Notes: generated by a model not told the origin, from the sequence alone. Shown: positions 1 through 8,897, counted from the first letter of the stretch. The stretch is 64,000 bases of DNA from JANXMY01 sp964251675 (GCA_964251675.1 CAXUKS010000004.1:62001-126000); one strand, 5' to 3'. Made by a program: numbers and translations.

Positions 1-46
1 TTGTTCCCAGTGCAGGGAGCGGCCAAACCGGCGGCAGGAAAACAGG

Positions 47-77
47 CAGGCGGCGCAGAACTATCCTCCGCCGCCTG
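47..77. terminator. GC-rich hairpin, probable terminator of an upstream gene
   Basis: A 9-bp perfect stem (47-55 with 69-77) is followed by a weak T-rich stretch. It probably ends a transcript entering from outside the window. The rest of bases 1-121 shows no coding signal. Confidence 0.4.
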
Positions 78-121
78 TTGGTGCGTTTTGAGAGTGATGC
101 GCGGCCAGAGAGCGGGGCGAT

Positions 122-748
122 GTGAATACTGCTGAAGATATTCTAGGCGCTGCGCTGCTGGACGCGCTGGATGCGTTCGATGAGCAAACTCTGCCACTGG
201 GGCTGTATGCCTGCGACGAGTTTCAGATGAAAGACAAGCCCTTTCACCGGCTGCATCAGGAGTGGCATCTGTGCCTTGCTCCCTGTCTGAAGGCTTTGGG
301 CTGCCACATCAGGTACATCAATCTTCGAGACGGGCAAGTGAGTTTTACCCTGCCTGACGGCACACGCGCCGAGATGCATCTGGTCCGCACGTCGAAAATC
401 AAAGTACGTAAGTTCGGCTCGGCCTACCGGGTAGACAGCCACCAAAAATACCACGAACGCTGGCAGGCTTTGCGATTGGACCGGGAACTGAGCAGCCTGT
501 GGAAGCCGTCTGCACTGGCGGAAGAGCGGATTTGCCTGCGCCTGTTTTTGCTGATTGGCTTTGCGGCGGAAGCGGAGCCGTTTGGCAAAGAACTGGGGGC
601 ACTGGAAACACAGCTTCTGTGGGACGCCCACGGGGCCGGGTATCAGACACGGGTGTGGGCGGACCGTGAGGAACGACGCTTCTGTGTCCGTCTTAGTCTT
701 TGGAGCCGGGCCAATCCGCAGGAACCCGGCGCGGCGGGGGAGCATTAA
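122..748 (+). CDS. Hypothetical protein, 208 aa
   Basis: I do not recognise this protein. It is soluble-looking, with no signal peptide or membrane segment, and has alternating charged and aromatic stretches (for example DEFQMKDKPFHRLHQEWHLC near residue 33). The chosen start is GTG at 122 because the ATG two bases earlier runs straight into a stop codon. It ends 49 bases before the M16 protease start, so it may be co-transcribed with the protease and dapB. Codon use resembles that of its neighbours. An open frame running into it from the protease reading frame is treated as upstream noise. Confidence 0.55.
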   Translation: MNTAEDILGAALLDALDAFDEQTLPLGLYACDEFQMKDKPFHRLHQEWHLCLAPCLKALGCHIRYINLRDGQVSFTLPDGTRAEMHLVRTSKIKVRKFGSAYRVDSHQKYHERWQALRLDRELSSLWKPSALAEERICLRLFLLIGFAAEAEPFGKELGALETQLLWDAHGAGYQTRVWADREERRFCVRLSLWSRANPQEPGAAGEH

Positions 749-797
749 AGGTATACTAAAGACGGCAAAATTTCAGAACGAGGATACAAAGTTTAAT

Positions 798-2042
798 ATG
801 ATACAACGTGAAGTGCTTCCTAACGGCGTGCGGATTGTCACCGAAAACATCACCTATGTGCAGTCGGTGGCGCTGGGCATCTGGGTGGGAGTCGGAGCGC
901 GGGATGAGGGCGACGACGTGCGCGGCATCTCCCATGTCATCGAGCATATGCTGTTTAAAGGGACGCCGACGCGGACGGCCCAGCAGATTGCCGACCAGAT
1001 TGATTCGGTAGGCGGCGACATCAACGCCTTTACATCCAAAGAAAATACTTGCTACTACGTGCGGATGCTGTCCGAGCACGTCCCGCTGGCCGTGGACATT
1101 CTCAGCGACCTCTTTTTGAACTCCCTGATTGACCCGGAAGAGCTGGCACGGGAACAGAATGTCATCCTCGAAGAAATCAAGCGGCGTAACGATGAACCCG
1201 ATGACCTCGTGCATGACCTGTTCACCGAAACGCTCTGGCCAGGGCACGTTCTGGGTAAAAGCGTGATTGGCTCGCCGGAAACCGTCGCCGCGATGAAGTC
1301 CGACACGCTGAAGGGCTACATGGCGAAGCGGTATACGCCGGACAGCATTGTGATTTCGGCGGCGGGCAACCTGAACCATGCCGAGATCGTGGAGATGGTA
1401 CGTGAGCGGTTCGGACATCTGACCGGTACGCGGGGTGACTGGCGGCTGCCGGATGCCGTCCCGGCGTTCGCACCGGGCACGGCCTATATTGAAAAGGCCA
1501 TTGAGCAGGTCAACTTAGTCATGGGCACGCAGGGATACGCGCAGCTGGACGACGACAAGTACAAGCTGTCCATTTTGGATAACGTGCTGGGCGGTTCCAT
1601 GAGCAGCCGATTGTTTCAGGAAGTGCGCGAAAAGCGCGGCCTGGCCTATTCCATCGGTTCCTATTCCCAGTCCTTCCGTGAAGGCGGCTACTTCGCCGTC
1701 TATTCTGGCAGCGGCCCGGCGACGGCGGGGCAGGTCATTGATCTGGTCCGAGCCGAGTTTACTAACGTCCGCAAAAACAACATCACGGCGGCGGAATTAG
1801 ATCGGGCGAAAAATCAGTTCCGGGGCGGGGTGGTGATGAGCCAGGAAAGCATGAACTCGCGTATGACCCGCATGGGTCGCAACGAGCTGACCTATGACCG
1901 CGTGATCCCCATTGAGGAAACCATGGCAAAGATCAATGCCGTCACGCTGGACGACATCGCCGGTGTCGCCGAGCATTTGTTCGGGCGCAATGAGTACGCC
2001 ATGGCGACGGTCGGCCCGAAGCCTGGAGCCGACACCGAATGA
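798..2042 (+). CDS. M16 family zinc protease (PqqL/YmxG type)
   Basis: A single-unit M16 (insulinase/mitochondrial processing peptidase-like) metallopeptidase of 414 aa, expected to degrade short unstructured peptides. The inverted zinc motif HxxEH is visible as HVIEH at residues 46-50, followed by the distal glutamate region ELAREQNVILEEIKRR. The C-terminal half carries the family signature around GSMSSRLFQEVREKRGLAYS. The start is ATG 798, just before MIQREVLPNGVRIV, which matches where family members begin; the frame stays open further upstream but that part is not M16-like. The stop overlaps the dapB start by 4 bases. In Bacillus and relatives an M16 gene often neighbours dap genes, which fits. 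Confidence 0.93.
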   Translation: MIQREVLPNGVRIVTENITYVQSVALGIWVGVGARDEGDDVRGISHVIEHMLFKGTPTRTAQQIADQIDSVGGDINAFTSKENTCYYVRMLSEHVPLAVDILSDLFLNSLIDPEELAREQNVILEEIKRRNDEPDDLVHDLFTETLWPGHVLGKSVIGSPETVAAMKSDTLKGYMAKRYTPDSIVISAAGNLNHAEIVEMVRERFGHLTGTRGDWRLPDAVPAFAPGTAYIEKAIEQVNLVMGTQGYAQLDDDKYKLSILDNVLGGSMSSRLFQEVREKRGLAYSIGSYSQSFREGGYFAVYSGSGPATAGQVIDLVRAEFTNVRKNNITAAELDRAKNQFRGGVVMSQESMNSRMTRMGRNELTYDRVIPIEETMAKINAVTLDDIAGVAEHLFGRNEYAMATVGPKPGADTE

Positions 2043-2815
2043 GCGACACTCAGACGGGGCACGGGATCACGGTAGCCGTCGCCGGGGCAAACGGACGCAT
2101 GGGGCAGGAGGTGGTCCGCACCGTCCTGGCCGCGCCCGATCTGGTGCTGGCCGGGCAGATCACACGGGGCGACAGCTTCGAGGCCGCGCTGGCGTTGGCA
2201 AACCCGCTGGCGCTGGTGGATTTCACGGTTCCCGAGTCCGCGATGCCCAATATCCGGGCGGCCCTGACTGCCCATGTCGTCCCGATTGTCGGCACGACTG
2301 GCCTGTCCCCCGCCGATGTCGCCGAAGTCCGTGCCCTGTGCCGCGAGCATCAAACGGGGGCACTGATTGCCCCGAACTTCGCTCTCGGAGCCATCTTGAT
2401 GATGCGCTTCGCGCAGGAAGCCGCCAGGTACCTGCCGGACGCCGAAATCATTGAGATGCACCACGAGCGTAAGCTGGATGCGCCTTCCGGCACGGCGGCC
2501 AAGACCGCCGAAATGATTGCGGAGGGCCGCGCCGAGGCCGTTCCAATGGCCCTGCCCGAGGGCGCTTTCGAGAAGCTTCCCGGCGCACGCGGCGCGAAGG
2601 GAGCAGGGGACGTGCCTATTCACTCGGTCCGCCTGCCCGGCTTTGTCGCCTCGCAGATGGTCATTTTCGGTGGCCTCGGCCAGACGCTCACCCTGCGCCA
2701 TGACTCCCTCGACCGCACCTCGTTCATGCCCGGTGTCCTGCTGGCCCTGCGCCATGCCCCTGCCCTCGCCGCCAGCGGCGGCGAGCTGGTGTACGGGCTA
2801 GAGCATTTGCTGTAG
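2039..2815 (+). CDS. dapB: 4-hydroxy-tetrahydrodipicolinate reductase
   Basis: DapB reduces hydroxy-tetrahydrodipicolinate with NAD(P)H in lysine and diaminopimelate synthesis, in the cytoplasm. The 258-aa protein has the N-terminal nucleotide motif VAVAGANGRMGQ and the catalytic signature EIIEMHHERKLDAPSGTA, with the paired histidines and the lysine. The length is typical. The ATG overlaps the stop of the M16 gene (ATGA), suggesting translational coupling. asd and dapA lie 4 kb downstream on the same strand, separated by hicAB, a glycosyltransferase and a kinase, so the pathway genes are near but not contiguous. Confidence 0.96.
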   Translation: MSDTQTGHGITVAVAGANGRMGQEVVRTVLAAPDLVLAGQITRGDSFEAALALANPLALVDFTVPESAMPNIRAALTAHVVPIVGTTGLSPADVAEVRALCREHQTGALIAPNFALGAILMMRFAQEAARYLPDAEIIEMHHERKLDAPSGTAAKTAEMIAEGRAEAVPMALPEGAFEKLPGARGAKGAGDVPIHSVRLPGFVASQMVIFGGLGQTLTLRHDSLDRTSFMPGVLLALRHAPALAASGGELVYGLEHLL

Positions 2816-2836
2816 CTCAGGGGCTGAGAAAGAAAC

Positions 2837-2865
2837 GGCCCACCGACTTTTATGGTCGGTGGGCC
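2837..2865. terminator. Bidirectional terminator between dapB and hicB
   Basis: Perfect 11-bp stem (2837-2847 with 2855-2865) and 7-base loop between two convergent genes; it can end both transcripts. Confidence 0.8.
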
Positions 2866-2869
2866 TGTC

Positions 2870-3373
2870 TTACTTTATTGCCACTGGAAGTGCTGTTTTT
2901 GCAAGCGTGTCCAGCTTCCAAGCATCGTGGGTTTGATTGTGGTTGGCAACCCGCTCTACTGCTCCAAACTTCTTCCCGGCGACAAGTGCAGTTGCCCCCG
3001 AAGCAAGTACTGTCTGCACCAGTGAGTTCAGGCTAACACCTTGTTCTTCAGCTAATTCAACGAGTTGTGCATGAAGCACCTTAGCAACCCGCACGTTAAA
3101 CTTGCCGCTGAAGTCATCCCAATCTTTTTCTGTCGGGGCTTCCGGCAGGGTCTGCTCAGTTTTGCTCATCATTTGCAGGAATGTAGGCACAGCAAGGTGC
3201 AAATCCGCAATGGCTTCCTGGGCTGTCGTACCATAGCCGACTACGCTGCGAGCCAACGGCGGGAATACTGCCTGAAAACCGCCTCCGTCTTCCTTCATAA
3301 GCGGCGAAACTTGAATGGAATAAGAGGCAACCATTGCCTGGTTATGATTTGTGTTTACTTTGTCAGTTATCAT
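2870..3373 (-). CDS. hicB: HicB-family antitoxin
   Basis: Probable antitoxin of a type II HicAB module. The 167-aa protein has the partly degraded RNase-H-like HicB fold near residues 15-70 (YSIQVSPLMKEDGGGFQAVF, then a GYGTTAQEAIADL helix). Its C-terminal part (FNVRVAKVLHAQLVELAEEQGVSLNSLV) looks like a ribbon-helix-helix DNA-binding domain. The start ATG at 3373 overlaps the hicA stop by 11 bases, a typical toxin-first arrangement. HicB proteins of this type bind the toxin and repress their own promoter. Base composition is visibly lower in G+C than in the flanking dapB, consistent with a mobile cassette. Confidence 0.8.
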   Translation of the reverse strand: MITDKVNTNHNQAMVASYSIQVSPLMKEDGGGFQAVFPPLARSVVGYGTTAQEAIADLHLAVPTFLQMMSKTEQTLPEAPTEKDWDDFSGKFNVRVAKVLHAQLVELAEEQGVSLNSLVQTVLASGATALVAGKKFGAVERVANHNQTHDAWKLDTLAKTALPVAIK

Positions 3374-3668
3374 CGTCTTGCTCTCTCTGCTGAGCGGCTT
3401 GAAGCAGTCTGGCCGCTTTTTTGATGTCCTGAATAGCTTTAGGATGAACCTCGCCCTGATTTCCAAAGGCGTGGCAGTTGATAGTAAATGAGCCAAAAGG
3501 AAACTGGGCACTTCCAACCAGGCTTTTGTGAAATGCTTGGTAGTGTCCCTGGCTGTTCTCTTCTGCCTCTATGCCTAGATACAGCAAAACTTTGTTGGCA
3601 TCAGCCCATTTGATACTGCTGGGTGTTTTCTGAAACCAACTCCGCAACAGTTTTTCGGCGTCATCCAT
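3363..3668 (-). CDS. hicA: HicA-like mRNA interferase toxin
   Basis: Small 101-aa protein encoded directly upstream of hicB. It carries the dsRBD-like HicA pattern: GHYQAFHKSLVGS, then a strand with a conserved histidine and the VHPKAIQDIKKAARLL C-terminal helix. HicA toxins cleave mRNA or tmRNA; the central histidine is the usual catalytic residue. It is longer than the usual 60-80 aa because of an N-terminal extension. A Shine-Dalgarno-like AGGA lies about 7 bases upstream of the ATG. The assignment rests mostly on order, size and the HPK motif, so it is good but not certain. Confidence 0.68.
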   Translation of the reverse strand: MDDAEKLLRSWFQKTPSSIKWADANKVLLYLGIEAEENSQGHYQAFHKSLVGSAQFPFGSFTINCHAFGNQGEVHPKAIQDIKKAARLLQAAQQREQDDDN

Positions 3669-3721
3669 TTGTTTTCCTATAGTACCACATATAGTGGCAT
3701 ATTACACGTGATATAAGAGAA
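3669..3721 (-). promoter_or_regulatory. Candidate hicAB promoter/operator
   Basis: This AT-rich 53-bp gap holds CCAC-N5-GTGG arms at 3685-3697 and a CACGTG palindrome just upstream. HicB antitoxins bind short palindromes of this sort in their own promoter. No clear -35/-10 pair can be fixed. Confidence 0.35.
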
Positions 3722-4525
3722 TTATTTTCCCGCGTTCATCTCCCGCTTCATCGCTCGTGCCCGCCAGCGCAGGCGCAGGGGCATGAGCAGGGACTCCCAG
3801 ACGACGCCTTTGGAAAGCTTGGACTGGCCTGCCCGGCGCTCCATGAAGATAATCGGCACTTCTTCAATCCGAAAACCGCCAAGCTTGGCCCGGAACGTCA
3901 TCTCCACCTGAAACGAATAGCCGTTGGACTGCACGCCGCCCAGATGGATCGCCTCTAAAACGCGGCGATGATACAGCCGGTAGCCGCTCGTGCAGTCGTT
4001 GACCGACAGGCCCAGGACGGTGCGGACATACCAGTTGGCCCCCCACGACAGCAAAATGCGCCGCAGAGGCCAGTTGATGACCGAGATGCCGTTCAAATAG
4101 CGGGAGCCGATCACGACATCAGCCTCCCGCGCCTTTTCCGCGATACTGCCCAGGTACAGCGGGTCGTGCGACAGGTCAGCGTCCATCTCTACCACAGCAT
4201 CATAGCCGCGCTCCAGCGCCCAGGCAAAGCCCGCAAGGTAGGCGCGGCCCAGACCCTCCTTGCCTGCCCGGTGCAGGACATGGACGCGGGCCTCAGCCTC
4301 GGGGGCGGCGGCGAGGGCGTCCGCCAGTGCCCCCGTGCCGTCAGGAGAGTTGTCATCCACAATCAGCAGATCGGCGCGGACCGGCTGCCGCAGAACGTCC
4401 TGCGTGATAATCGCCACATTGTCCGCTTCGTTGTATGTGGGGATGACGACCAGCAGGTGGAGCGCGTTTTGGCCGGTTTTCGGGTATTCTATCTCAGATA
4501 GGTTTGAGGATTGTTCTGACGGCAT
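3722..4525 (-). CDS. DPM1-like polyprenol-phosphate glycosyltransferase (GT2)
   Basis: GT2 family enzyme resembling dolichyl/polyprenyl-phosphate mannose synthase, which moves a sugar from a nucleotide donor to a polyprenyl phosphate at the inner membrane face. The 267-aa sequence shows VVIPTYNEADN near residue 27, LIVDDNSPDGTG, and the metal-binding VEMDADLSHDP motif. The acceptor-side block SGYRLYHRRVLE and the C-terminal ERRAGQSKLSKGVVWES are typical of DPM1 homologues. It lacks a long C-terminal membrane domain, so it is the short soluble/peripheral type. It is divergently transcribed from the histidine kinase across a 48-bp gap. Confidence 0.9.
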   Translation of the reverse strand: MPSEQSSNLSEIEYPKTGQNALHLLVVIPTYNEADNVAIITQDVLRQPVRADLLIVDDNSPDGTGALADALAAAPEAEARVHVLHRAGKEGLGRAYLAGFAWALERGYDAVVEMDADLSHDPLYLGSIAEKAREADVVIGSRYLNGISVINWPLRRILLSWGANWYVRTVLGLSVNDCTSGYRLYHRRVLEAIHLGGVQSNGYSFQVEMTFRAKLGGFRIEEVPIIFMERRAGQSKLSKGVVWESLLMPLRLRWRARAMKREMNAGK

Positions 4526-4533
4526 AGGGCTGT

Positions 4534-4562
4534 TTGAATTATCTCTTTCTTCGCGCTAATTT
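4534..4562 (+). promoter_or_regulatory. Promoter for the hybrid histidine kinase
   Basis: TTGAAT (4534-4539), a 17-base spacer and TAATTT (4557-4562) lie 11 bases before the kinase ATG in the divergent gap with the glycosyltransferase. Confidence 0.5.
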
Positions 4563-4573
4563 CCGTATTAACG

Positions 4574-6802
4574 ATGTCGTTTGGCCGCAAAATTGCAAAC
4601 CGGATCGTGCTGGCTTACCTGGTTCCGCTGGCCTTTACGCTCGGGGTCGGCATTCTGTTCATCCACTCGCAGGGGGACCAGATCCGTCTGCGTGACTACG
4701 CCCTCGGCATGGTGCTGGTGCTGATCCCTGCCGCCATCATCGGGCGGCTTCTGACCGCGCCGATTACGCTGCATCTGGAACAGCTTCGCCGGGGCGCGGA
4801 GCGCATTGAGCGCGGCGACTACGCGGCGCGGGTCGTGCCGACCGACGAAGACGAGTTTGCGGAGCTGGCCCGTGCATTCAACCACATGGTCGATGTCATC
4901 GCCCAGCGCGAAGGCGTCCTGCGGCGGCAGAACGACACGCTGGCCGCCCTGAACCACCGTTTTGAGGCGGTTCTGAACGCCGCCAATGACGGCATCGCCA
5001 TGCTGGACCGCGACGGGTGCTTTGTGCTGGTCAACCGCCGCTTTGGCGAGCTGCTGGGCACGCGCTCCGAGGGCCTCCTGCGGCACACGCTGGAAGAAGC
5101 CCGGCCCCTGCTGATTGACACGCTCTCGCACCGCCTGACCGCGCTGGCCTCGGAACATGAACGGGGCATCGCCGAAGAGATTATTGCGCTGGACGAAGGC
5201 GGCCCGGACCGGCGCTTTTTGCAGTTTTACACCGCCCCGGTGCTGGGCGAAGACGGACGCGAGACCATTGGCCGCATCGTGGCCCTGCGCGACATCACCC
5301 GTGAGCGCGAGCTGGACAAGATGAAGACGGACTTTATTTCCGTCGTCTCGCACGAGCTGCGAACGCCGCTGACGAGCATCAAAGGTTACACCGACCTGCT
5401 GCTGTCCGGCGCGACAGGGGAGGTCAATGAGCTTCAGTCCGAGTTTCTGGGCATTATCCAGAGCAGCACCACGCGGCTGTCCAACCTTATCAACGACATT
5501 TTGGACATCTCGCGCATCGAGTCCGGGACCATTGATATCAAGCATGAGCCGATTGACTACCGGGCTATTGTCACCGACACGCTGCGGCTGATGAAGGCTG
5601 CCGCCGATGCCAAGCACGTCTCGATGGACGCTTCCCTGCCTGAGTCCATCCCGCCGGTGCGCGGCGATTCGGACAAAGTGACGCAGGTGCTGACCAATCT
5701 GGTCAACAATGCGATCAAGTATACCCCCGAAGGGGGCTGGATTAAAATCAGTCTGGAAGTGGCGGGCGATGCCAGCGTCACCACCTGCGTCGCCGACAGC
5801 GGGATCGGCATCACGCCGGAAGACCAGAAAAAGCTGTTTCAGCGGTTCTTCCGGGCCGACAATTCCAGCACCCGCGAGGCAGGCGGAACCGGTCTCGGGC
5901 TGGTCATCGCCAAAACAATTATTGAGCTTCTGGGCGGCGCCATCTGGGTAGAAAGCGAGCCGGGCCGAGGCAGCCGCTTTTACTTCACCCTGCCGCTGTT
6001 TCTGGAGTCGGCGGGGACCCTGGCCCCTCCGCCGGTCGCTCTGCCGGAGCGCGGCATCGGTTTGATACTGATTGCCGACGACGATGCTTACGTGCGAAGC
6101 TTGATTCGCCATGCCCTGCACCGGCGCGGCTACGGGACACTGGAAGCGGGCGGGGCTGCCGAAGCGCAGCAAAAAACGCGGCTGCATAAGCCTGATGCCG
6201 TGGTCATCAACATGATGATGCCCCACATGGATGCCCTGAGAGCGCTGCGCGGCCTGCAAACAGATCGGGCTACCCGCGATGTGCCTGCCGTGGTCGTCTC
6301 TGTACAGGGTGACCCCTCGCGGGGCGACCTGGCGCTCGGCGCGTTCTCGTTCTTGCGAAAACCGGTGTCCGGGAGCGATATTCAAAAGGCGCTGACCGCG
6401 TGTGACGCCGGGGCAGCCGCGCTGGCCGTTTGCGTGCCCGGCTCGGAAACACGCGCCTGCTTCGAGGCTGCCGCGCTGGCCGGGGGCGGCGCGACTTTGC
6501 ATCTTGCGGAAACAGCCGCTGAAGCCGTGGGCTATGCCATCACCGCCGCGCCTGCGTTGATTTTTATTGACGAAAGCCTGCCCGGTGGCGAGCTGTCCGC
6601 TCTGCTGCACGCTCTCAAAGGGGAAGATGAGGCCGCACGTATTCCCATTGTGCTGCTGACCGAGGATTTGGCGCAGGACGGCCTGCACTTTCCGGCGGGC
6701 GTCGACAGCGCCGACAACATGGCGCTGCTGGATTCTTTGTGCGAGCAGCTTGCCCGCATGATTGCTGCCCCTGCCCCGGAGCAGGCAGCACTGACGGATT
6801 AG
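4574..6802 (+). CDS. Membrane hybrid sensor histidine kinase with two C-terminal receiver-like domains
   Basis: 742-aa two-component sensor. In order: two membrane segments (about residues 9-31 and 43-60), a HAMP linker (60-115), a PAS domain (about 130-250), HisKA with the phospho-acceptor His260 in SHELRTPLTSIKGY, an HATPase_c domain (GTGLGLVIAKTI), then two receiver-like domains. The first receiver (about 493-610) keeps the acidic pair IADDDAY and the switch lysine (FLRKPV), but its phospho-acceptor aspartate is Asn546 (VVINMMMPHMD). The second (about 615-730) keeps IDESLP but has lost the N-terminal acidic pair and the lysine. The loop between the membrane helices is very short, so it probably senses membrane or cytoplasmic signals. 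No partner regulator gene is adjacent. Confidence 0.93.
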   Translation: MSFGRKIANRIVLAYLVPLAFTLGVGILFIHSQGDQIRLRDYALGMVLVLIPAAIIGRLLTAPITLHLEQLRRGAERIERGDYAARVVPTDEDEFAELARAFNHMVDVIAQREGVLRRQNDTLAALNHRFEAVLNAANDGIAMLDRDGCFVLVNRRFGELLGTRSEGLLRHTLEEARPLLIDTLSHRLTALASEHERGIAEEIIALDEGGPDRRFLQFYTAPVLGEDGRETIGRIVALRDITRERELDKMKTDFISVVSHELRTPLTSIKGYTDLLLSGATGEVNELQSEFLGIIQSSTTRLSNLINDILDISRIESGTIDIKHEPIDYRAIVTDTLRLMKAAADAKHVSMDASLPESIPPVRGDSDKVTQVLTNLVNNAIKYTPEGGWIKISLEVAGDASVTTCVADSGIGITPEDQKKLFQRFFRADNSSTREAGGTGLGLVIAKTIIELLGGAIWVESEPGRGSRFYFTLPLFLESAGTLAPPPVALPERGIGLILIADDDAYVRSLIRHALHRRGYGTLEAGGAAEAQQKTRLHKPDAVVINMMMPHMDALRALRGLQTDRATRDVPAVVVSVQGDPSRGDLALGAFSFLRKPVSGSDIQKALTACDAGAAALAVCVPGSETRACFEAAALAGGGATLHLAETAAEAVGYAITAAPALIFIDESLPGGELSALLHALKGEDEAARIPIVLLTEDLAQDGLHFPAGVDSADNMALLDSLCEQLARMIAAPAPEQAALTD

Positions 6803-6824
6803 GAACCACTGCTGGAGAAGGATT

Positions 6825-7862
6825 ATGTCTGAATACACCATTGCCGTTGTCGGCGCGGGAGCCGTCGGCGAGGAGCTGCTGCGCGTTCTGGCCGAGCACC
6901 ATTTCCCCGCCCGCGAAGTGCGCGTGCTGGCCCGCACCGCCCGGACGCTGACCGTGGCCGGGCGCGAGTACGCCGTGCAGCCGACGACCCCGGAAGCGTT
7001 TGACGGCGTGGACATTGCCCTGTTTGCCGGAACCGAGGGCGACAAGGGCGCGGCGGTGACGTTCGGCCCCGAAGCGGTAAAGCGCGGCGCGGTCGTCATT
7101 GACAACGGCGGGGACTTTCGGATGCGCCCGGATGTGCCGCTGGTTGTGCCCGAAGTCAACGCCGCTGCGCTGAAAGCGCATGAGGGGCTGGTCGCCAATC
7201 CTAACTGCTCGACGGCGCAGTTAGTTCTGGCCCTGAAACCACTGCATGATGCCGCGAAGATCACTCGCGTGTTTATTTCGACCTATCAGGCCGTGTCCGG
7301 CGCGGGCGCGAAAGCCGTGGACGAGCTGAACGCGCAAAATGCGGCACTGGCGGCGGGGACGGCGATCACCGCGCCCGGCCCGGCATTTCCGGTGCAGATT
7401 GCCGCCAACGTCATTCCGCAGATTGGCGGGTTTGACGCTCTGGGGTATACCTCGGAAGAGATGAAGCTGGTGCATGAGACGCGCAAGATCATGGGCGAGC
7501 CGTCGCTGCGGGTCACGCCCATTGTCTGCGCCCGCGTCCCTGTGGCAATCGGCCACTCCGAAGCCGTGTATGTCGAAACCGAGCGGCCCCTGACGCCCGC
7601 CGAGGCCACGGCCCTCTGGAACGACGCGCCGGGGCTGGCTGTTCTGGACGAAGAGGGCGGCACTGACCCGTACCGCGCCTACCCGACCCCTCTGTTTGCG
7701 GCAGGCAAAGACACGACGTTCGTGGGCCGCATCCGGCAGGATTTGGACAATCCGCATGGCCTGAACTTCTGGATTGTCAGCGACAATCTCCGCAAAGGCG
7801 CGGCTACCAACGCCGTGCAGATCGCCGAGAGCCTGGTGGCTCAACATCTTTTAAGGCAGTAG
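6825..7862 (+). CDS. asd: Aspartate-semialdehyde dehydrogenase
   Basis: Reduces aspartyl-4-phosphate to aspartate-4-semialdehyde with NADPH, the branch point to lysine, threonine and methionine. The 345-aa protein begins with the Rossmann motif AVVGAGAVGEE and has the catalytic cysteine in NPNCSTAQ (Cys128), followed by the YQAVSGAGAKAVDEL region. A good ribosome-binding site (GGAGAAGG) precedes the ATG. It lies 22 bases after the kinase and 7 bases before dapA, so asd-dapA form an operon supplying the first steps of DAP synthesis. Confidence 0.96.
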   Translation: MSEYTIAVVGAGAVGEELLRVLAEHHFPAREVRVLARTARTLTVAGREYAVQPTTPEAFDGVDIALFAGTEGDKGAAVTFGPEAVKRGAVVIDNGGDFRMRPDVPLVVPEVNAAALKAHEGLVANPNCSTAQLVLALKPLHDAAKITRVFISTYQAVSGAGAKAVDELNAQNAALAAGTAITAPGPAFPVQIAANVIPQIGGFDALGYTSEEMKLVHETRKIMGEPSLRVTPIVCARVPVAIGHSEAVYVETERPLTPAEATALWNDAPGLAVLDEEGGTDPYRAYPTPLFAAGKDTTFVGRIRQDLDNPHGLNFWIVSDNLRKGAATNAVQIAESLVAQHLLRQ

Positions 7863-7869
7863 ATTAGAT

Positions 7870-8760
7870 ATGGAACCTCCCCTGTTTGGCCGTGTGCTGA
7901 CGGCCATGATTACCTGTTTTGACACCAATGGCGGCGTGGACTACGCCGAAACGGCCCGCATGGCCCGCTGGCTGGCCGGTCACGGCTCCGACGGCCTGGC
8001 GGTCGCGGGGACCACTGGCGAAAGCGCGACGCTGTCGCAGGACGAAAAGCTGAAGCTGTTTCGCTGCGTCCGCGAAGCTGTCGGCCCCGGCATTAAGATA
8101 CTCGCCGGAACCGGCAGCTACGACACCGCCGCCGCCGTGGCGCTGTCCCGCGAGGCCGAAGACACCGGCGTGGACGGCCTCCTGGTAGTGACGCCCTACT
8201 ACAACAAGCCCTCGCAGGAGGGCCTGTATCAGCACTACAAAGCCGTGGCCCACTCCACACGCCTGCCCGTGGTGCTGTACAACGTGCCGAGCCGCACGCA
8301 GGTCAATTTAGAGGCCGAAACCGTCATTCGCCTGTCGCAAATCGAGAACATCGTCGCCGTCAAAGAAGCCAGCGGCCTGCTGGCGCAGGTCGGCGAGATC
8401 GTCCTCGGCACGCCCGCCAACTTTTTAGTCTACGGCGGTGCGGACGAAGTCAACCTGCCTATTCTGGCCCTCGGCGGCGCCGGCAGCATCAGCGTCATCT
8501 CGCACGTCGTCGGCCCCGATCTGCAGAAGATGCATCAGGCGTTTTTTGCGGGCGACATGGAAACAGCCCGCGCCATTCATTTGAAGACGCTGGCCGTGAC
8601 CAAAGCCATGTTCTGCGCCCCGTCGCCGACACCGACCAAAACGGCCCTCTCGCTCATGGGCGTCCTGCCGACGCCCGCCGTCCGCCTGCCACTGATTGAC
8701 GCCACCGACACCGAGCGCAGCCGCATTCAGGCCACCTTGAAAGACTACGGGGTGCTTTAG
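7870..8760 (+). CDS. dapA: 4-hydroxy-tetrahydrodipicolinate synthase
   Basis: Condenses pyruvate with aspartate semialdehyde. The 296-aa TIM-barrel protein has the GTTGES substrate motif, the tyrosine-containing VVTPYYNKPSQEGL segment and the Schiff-base lysine in AVKEASG (Lys165). Length matches the family. It follows asd by 7 bases, so substrate and enzyme are made together. The gene ends in TAG, followed by a degraded inverted-repeat element and then the RNase J gene. Confidence 0.97.
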   Translation: MEPPLFGRVLTAMITCFDTNGGVDYAETARMARWLAGHGSDGLAVAGTTGESATLSQDEKLKLFRCVREAVGPGIKILAGTGSYDTAAAVALSREAEDTGVDGLLVVTPYYNKPSQEGLYQHYKAVAHSTRLPVVLYNVPSRTQVNLEAETVIRLSQIENIVAVKEASGLLAQVGEIVLGTPANFLVYGGADEVNLPILALGGAGSISVISHVVGPDLQKMHQAFFAGDMETARAIHLKTLAVTKAMFCAPSPTPTKTALSLMGVLPTPAVRLPLIDATDTERSRIQATLKDYGVL

Positions 8761-8762
8761 GA

Positions 8763-8835
8763 ACCTACCTTCCCTGCCACGCTCCTAATCCTTCCTTTAG
8801 GAAGGCCCCTGTGACGCAGGAACAAGGTGGTAGGT
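8763..8835. repeat. Degenerate copy of the intergenic inverted-repeat element
   Basis: Outer 7-bp arms (8763-8769 with 8829-8835) enclose a perfect CCTTCCT/AGGAAGG hairpin at 8790-8805. The same hairpin occurs at 38785-38800 inside a well-preserved element. It lies between dapA and the RNase J gene. Confidence 0.55.
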
Positions 8836-8897
8836 CTCCGGGGCCAATCTTGCACCGTCCGCGAAACATACTGCAAAACGTATCACGAAACCGAATT

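Noticed and set aside
555..797. Upstream extension of the M16 protease frame
   Set aside because: It overlaps the end of the preceding gene in another frame and lacks M16 similarity; ATG 798 fits the family start.
4568..7264. An 898-codon open frame on the minus strand across the histidine kinase and asd
   Set aside because: It is antisense to two genes with clear catalytic motifs, and its translation is rich in Arg, Gln and Pro with no domain; such frames are expected in high-G+C DNA.
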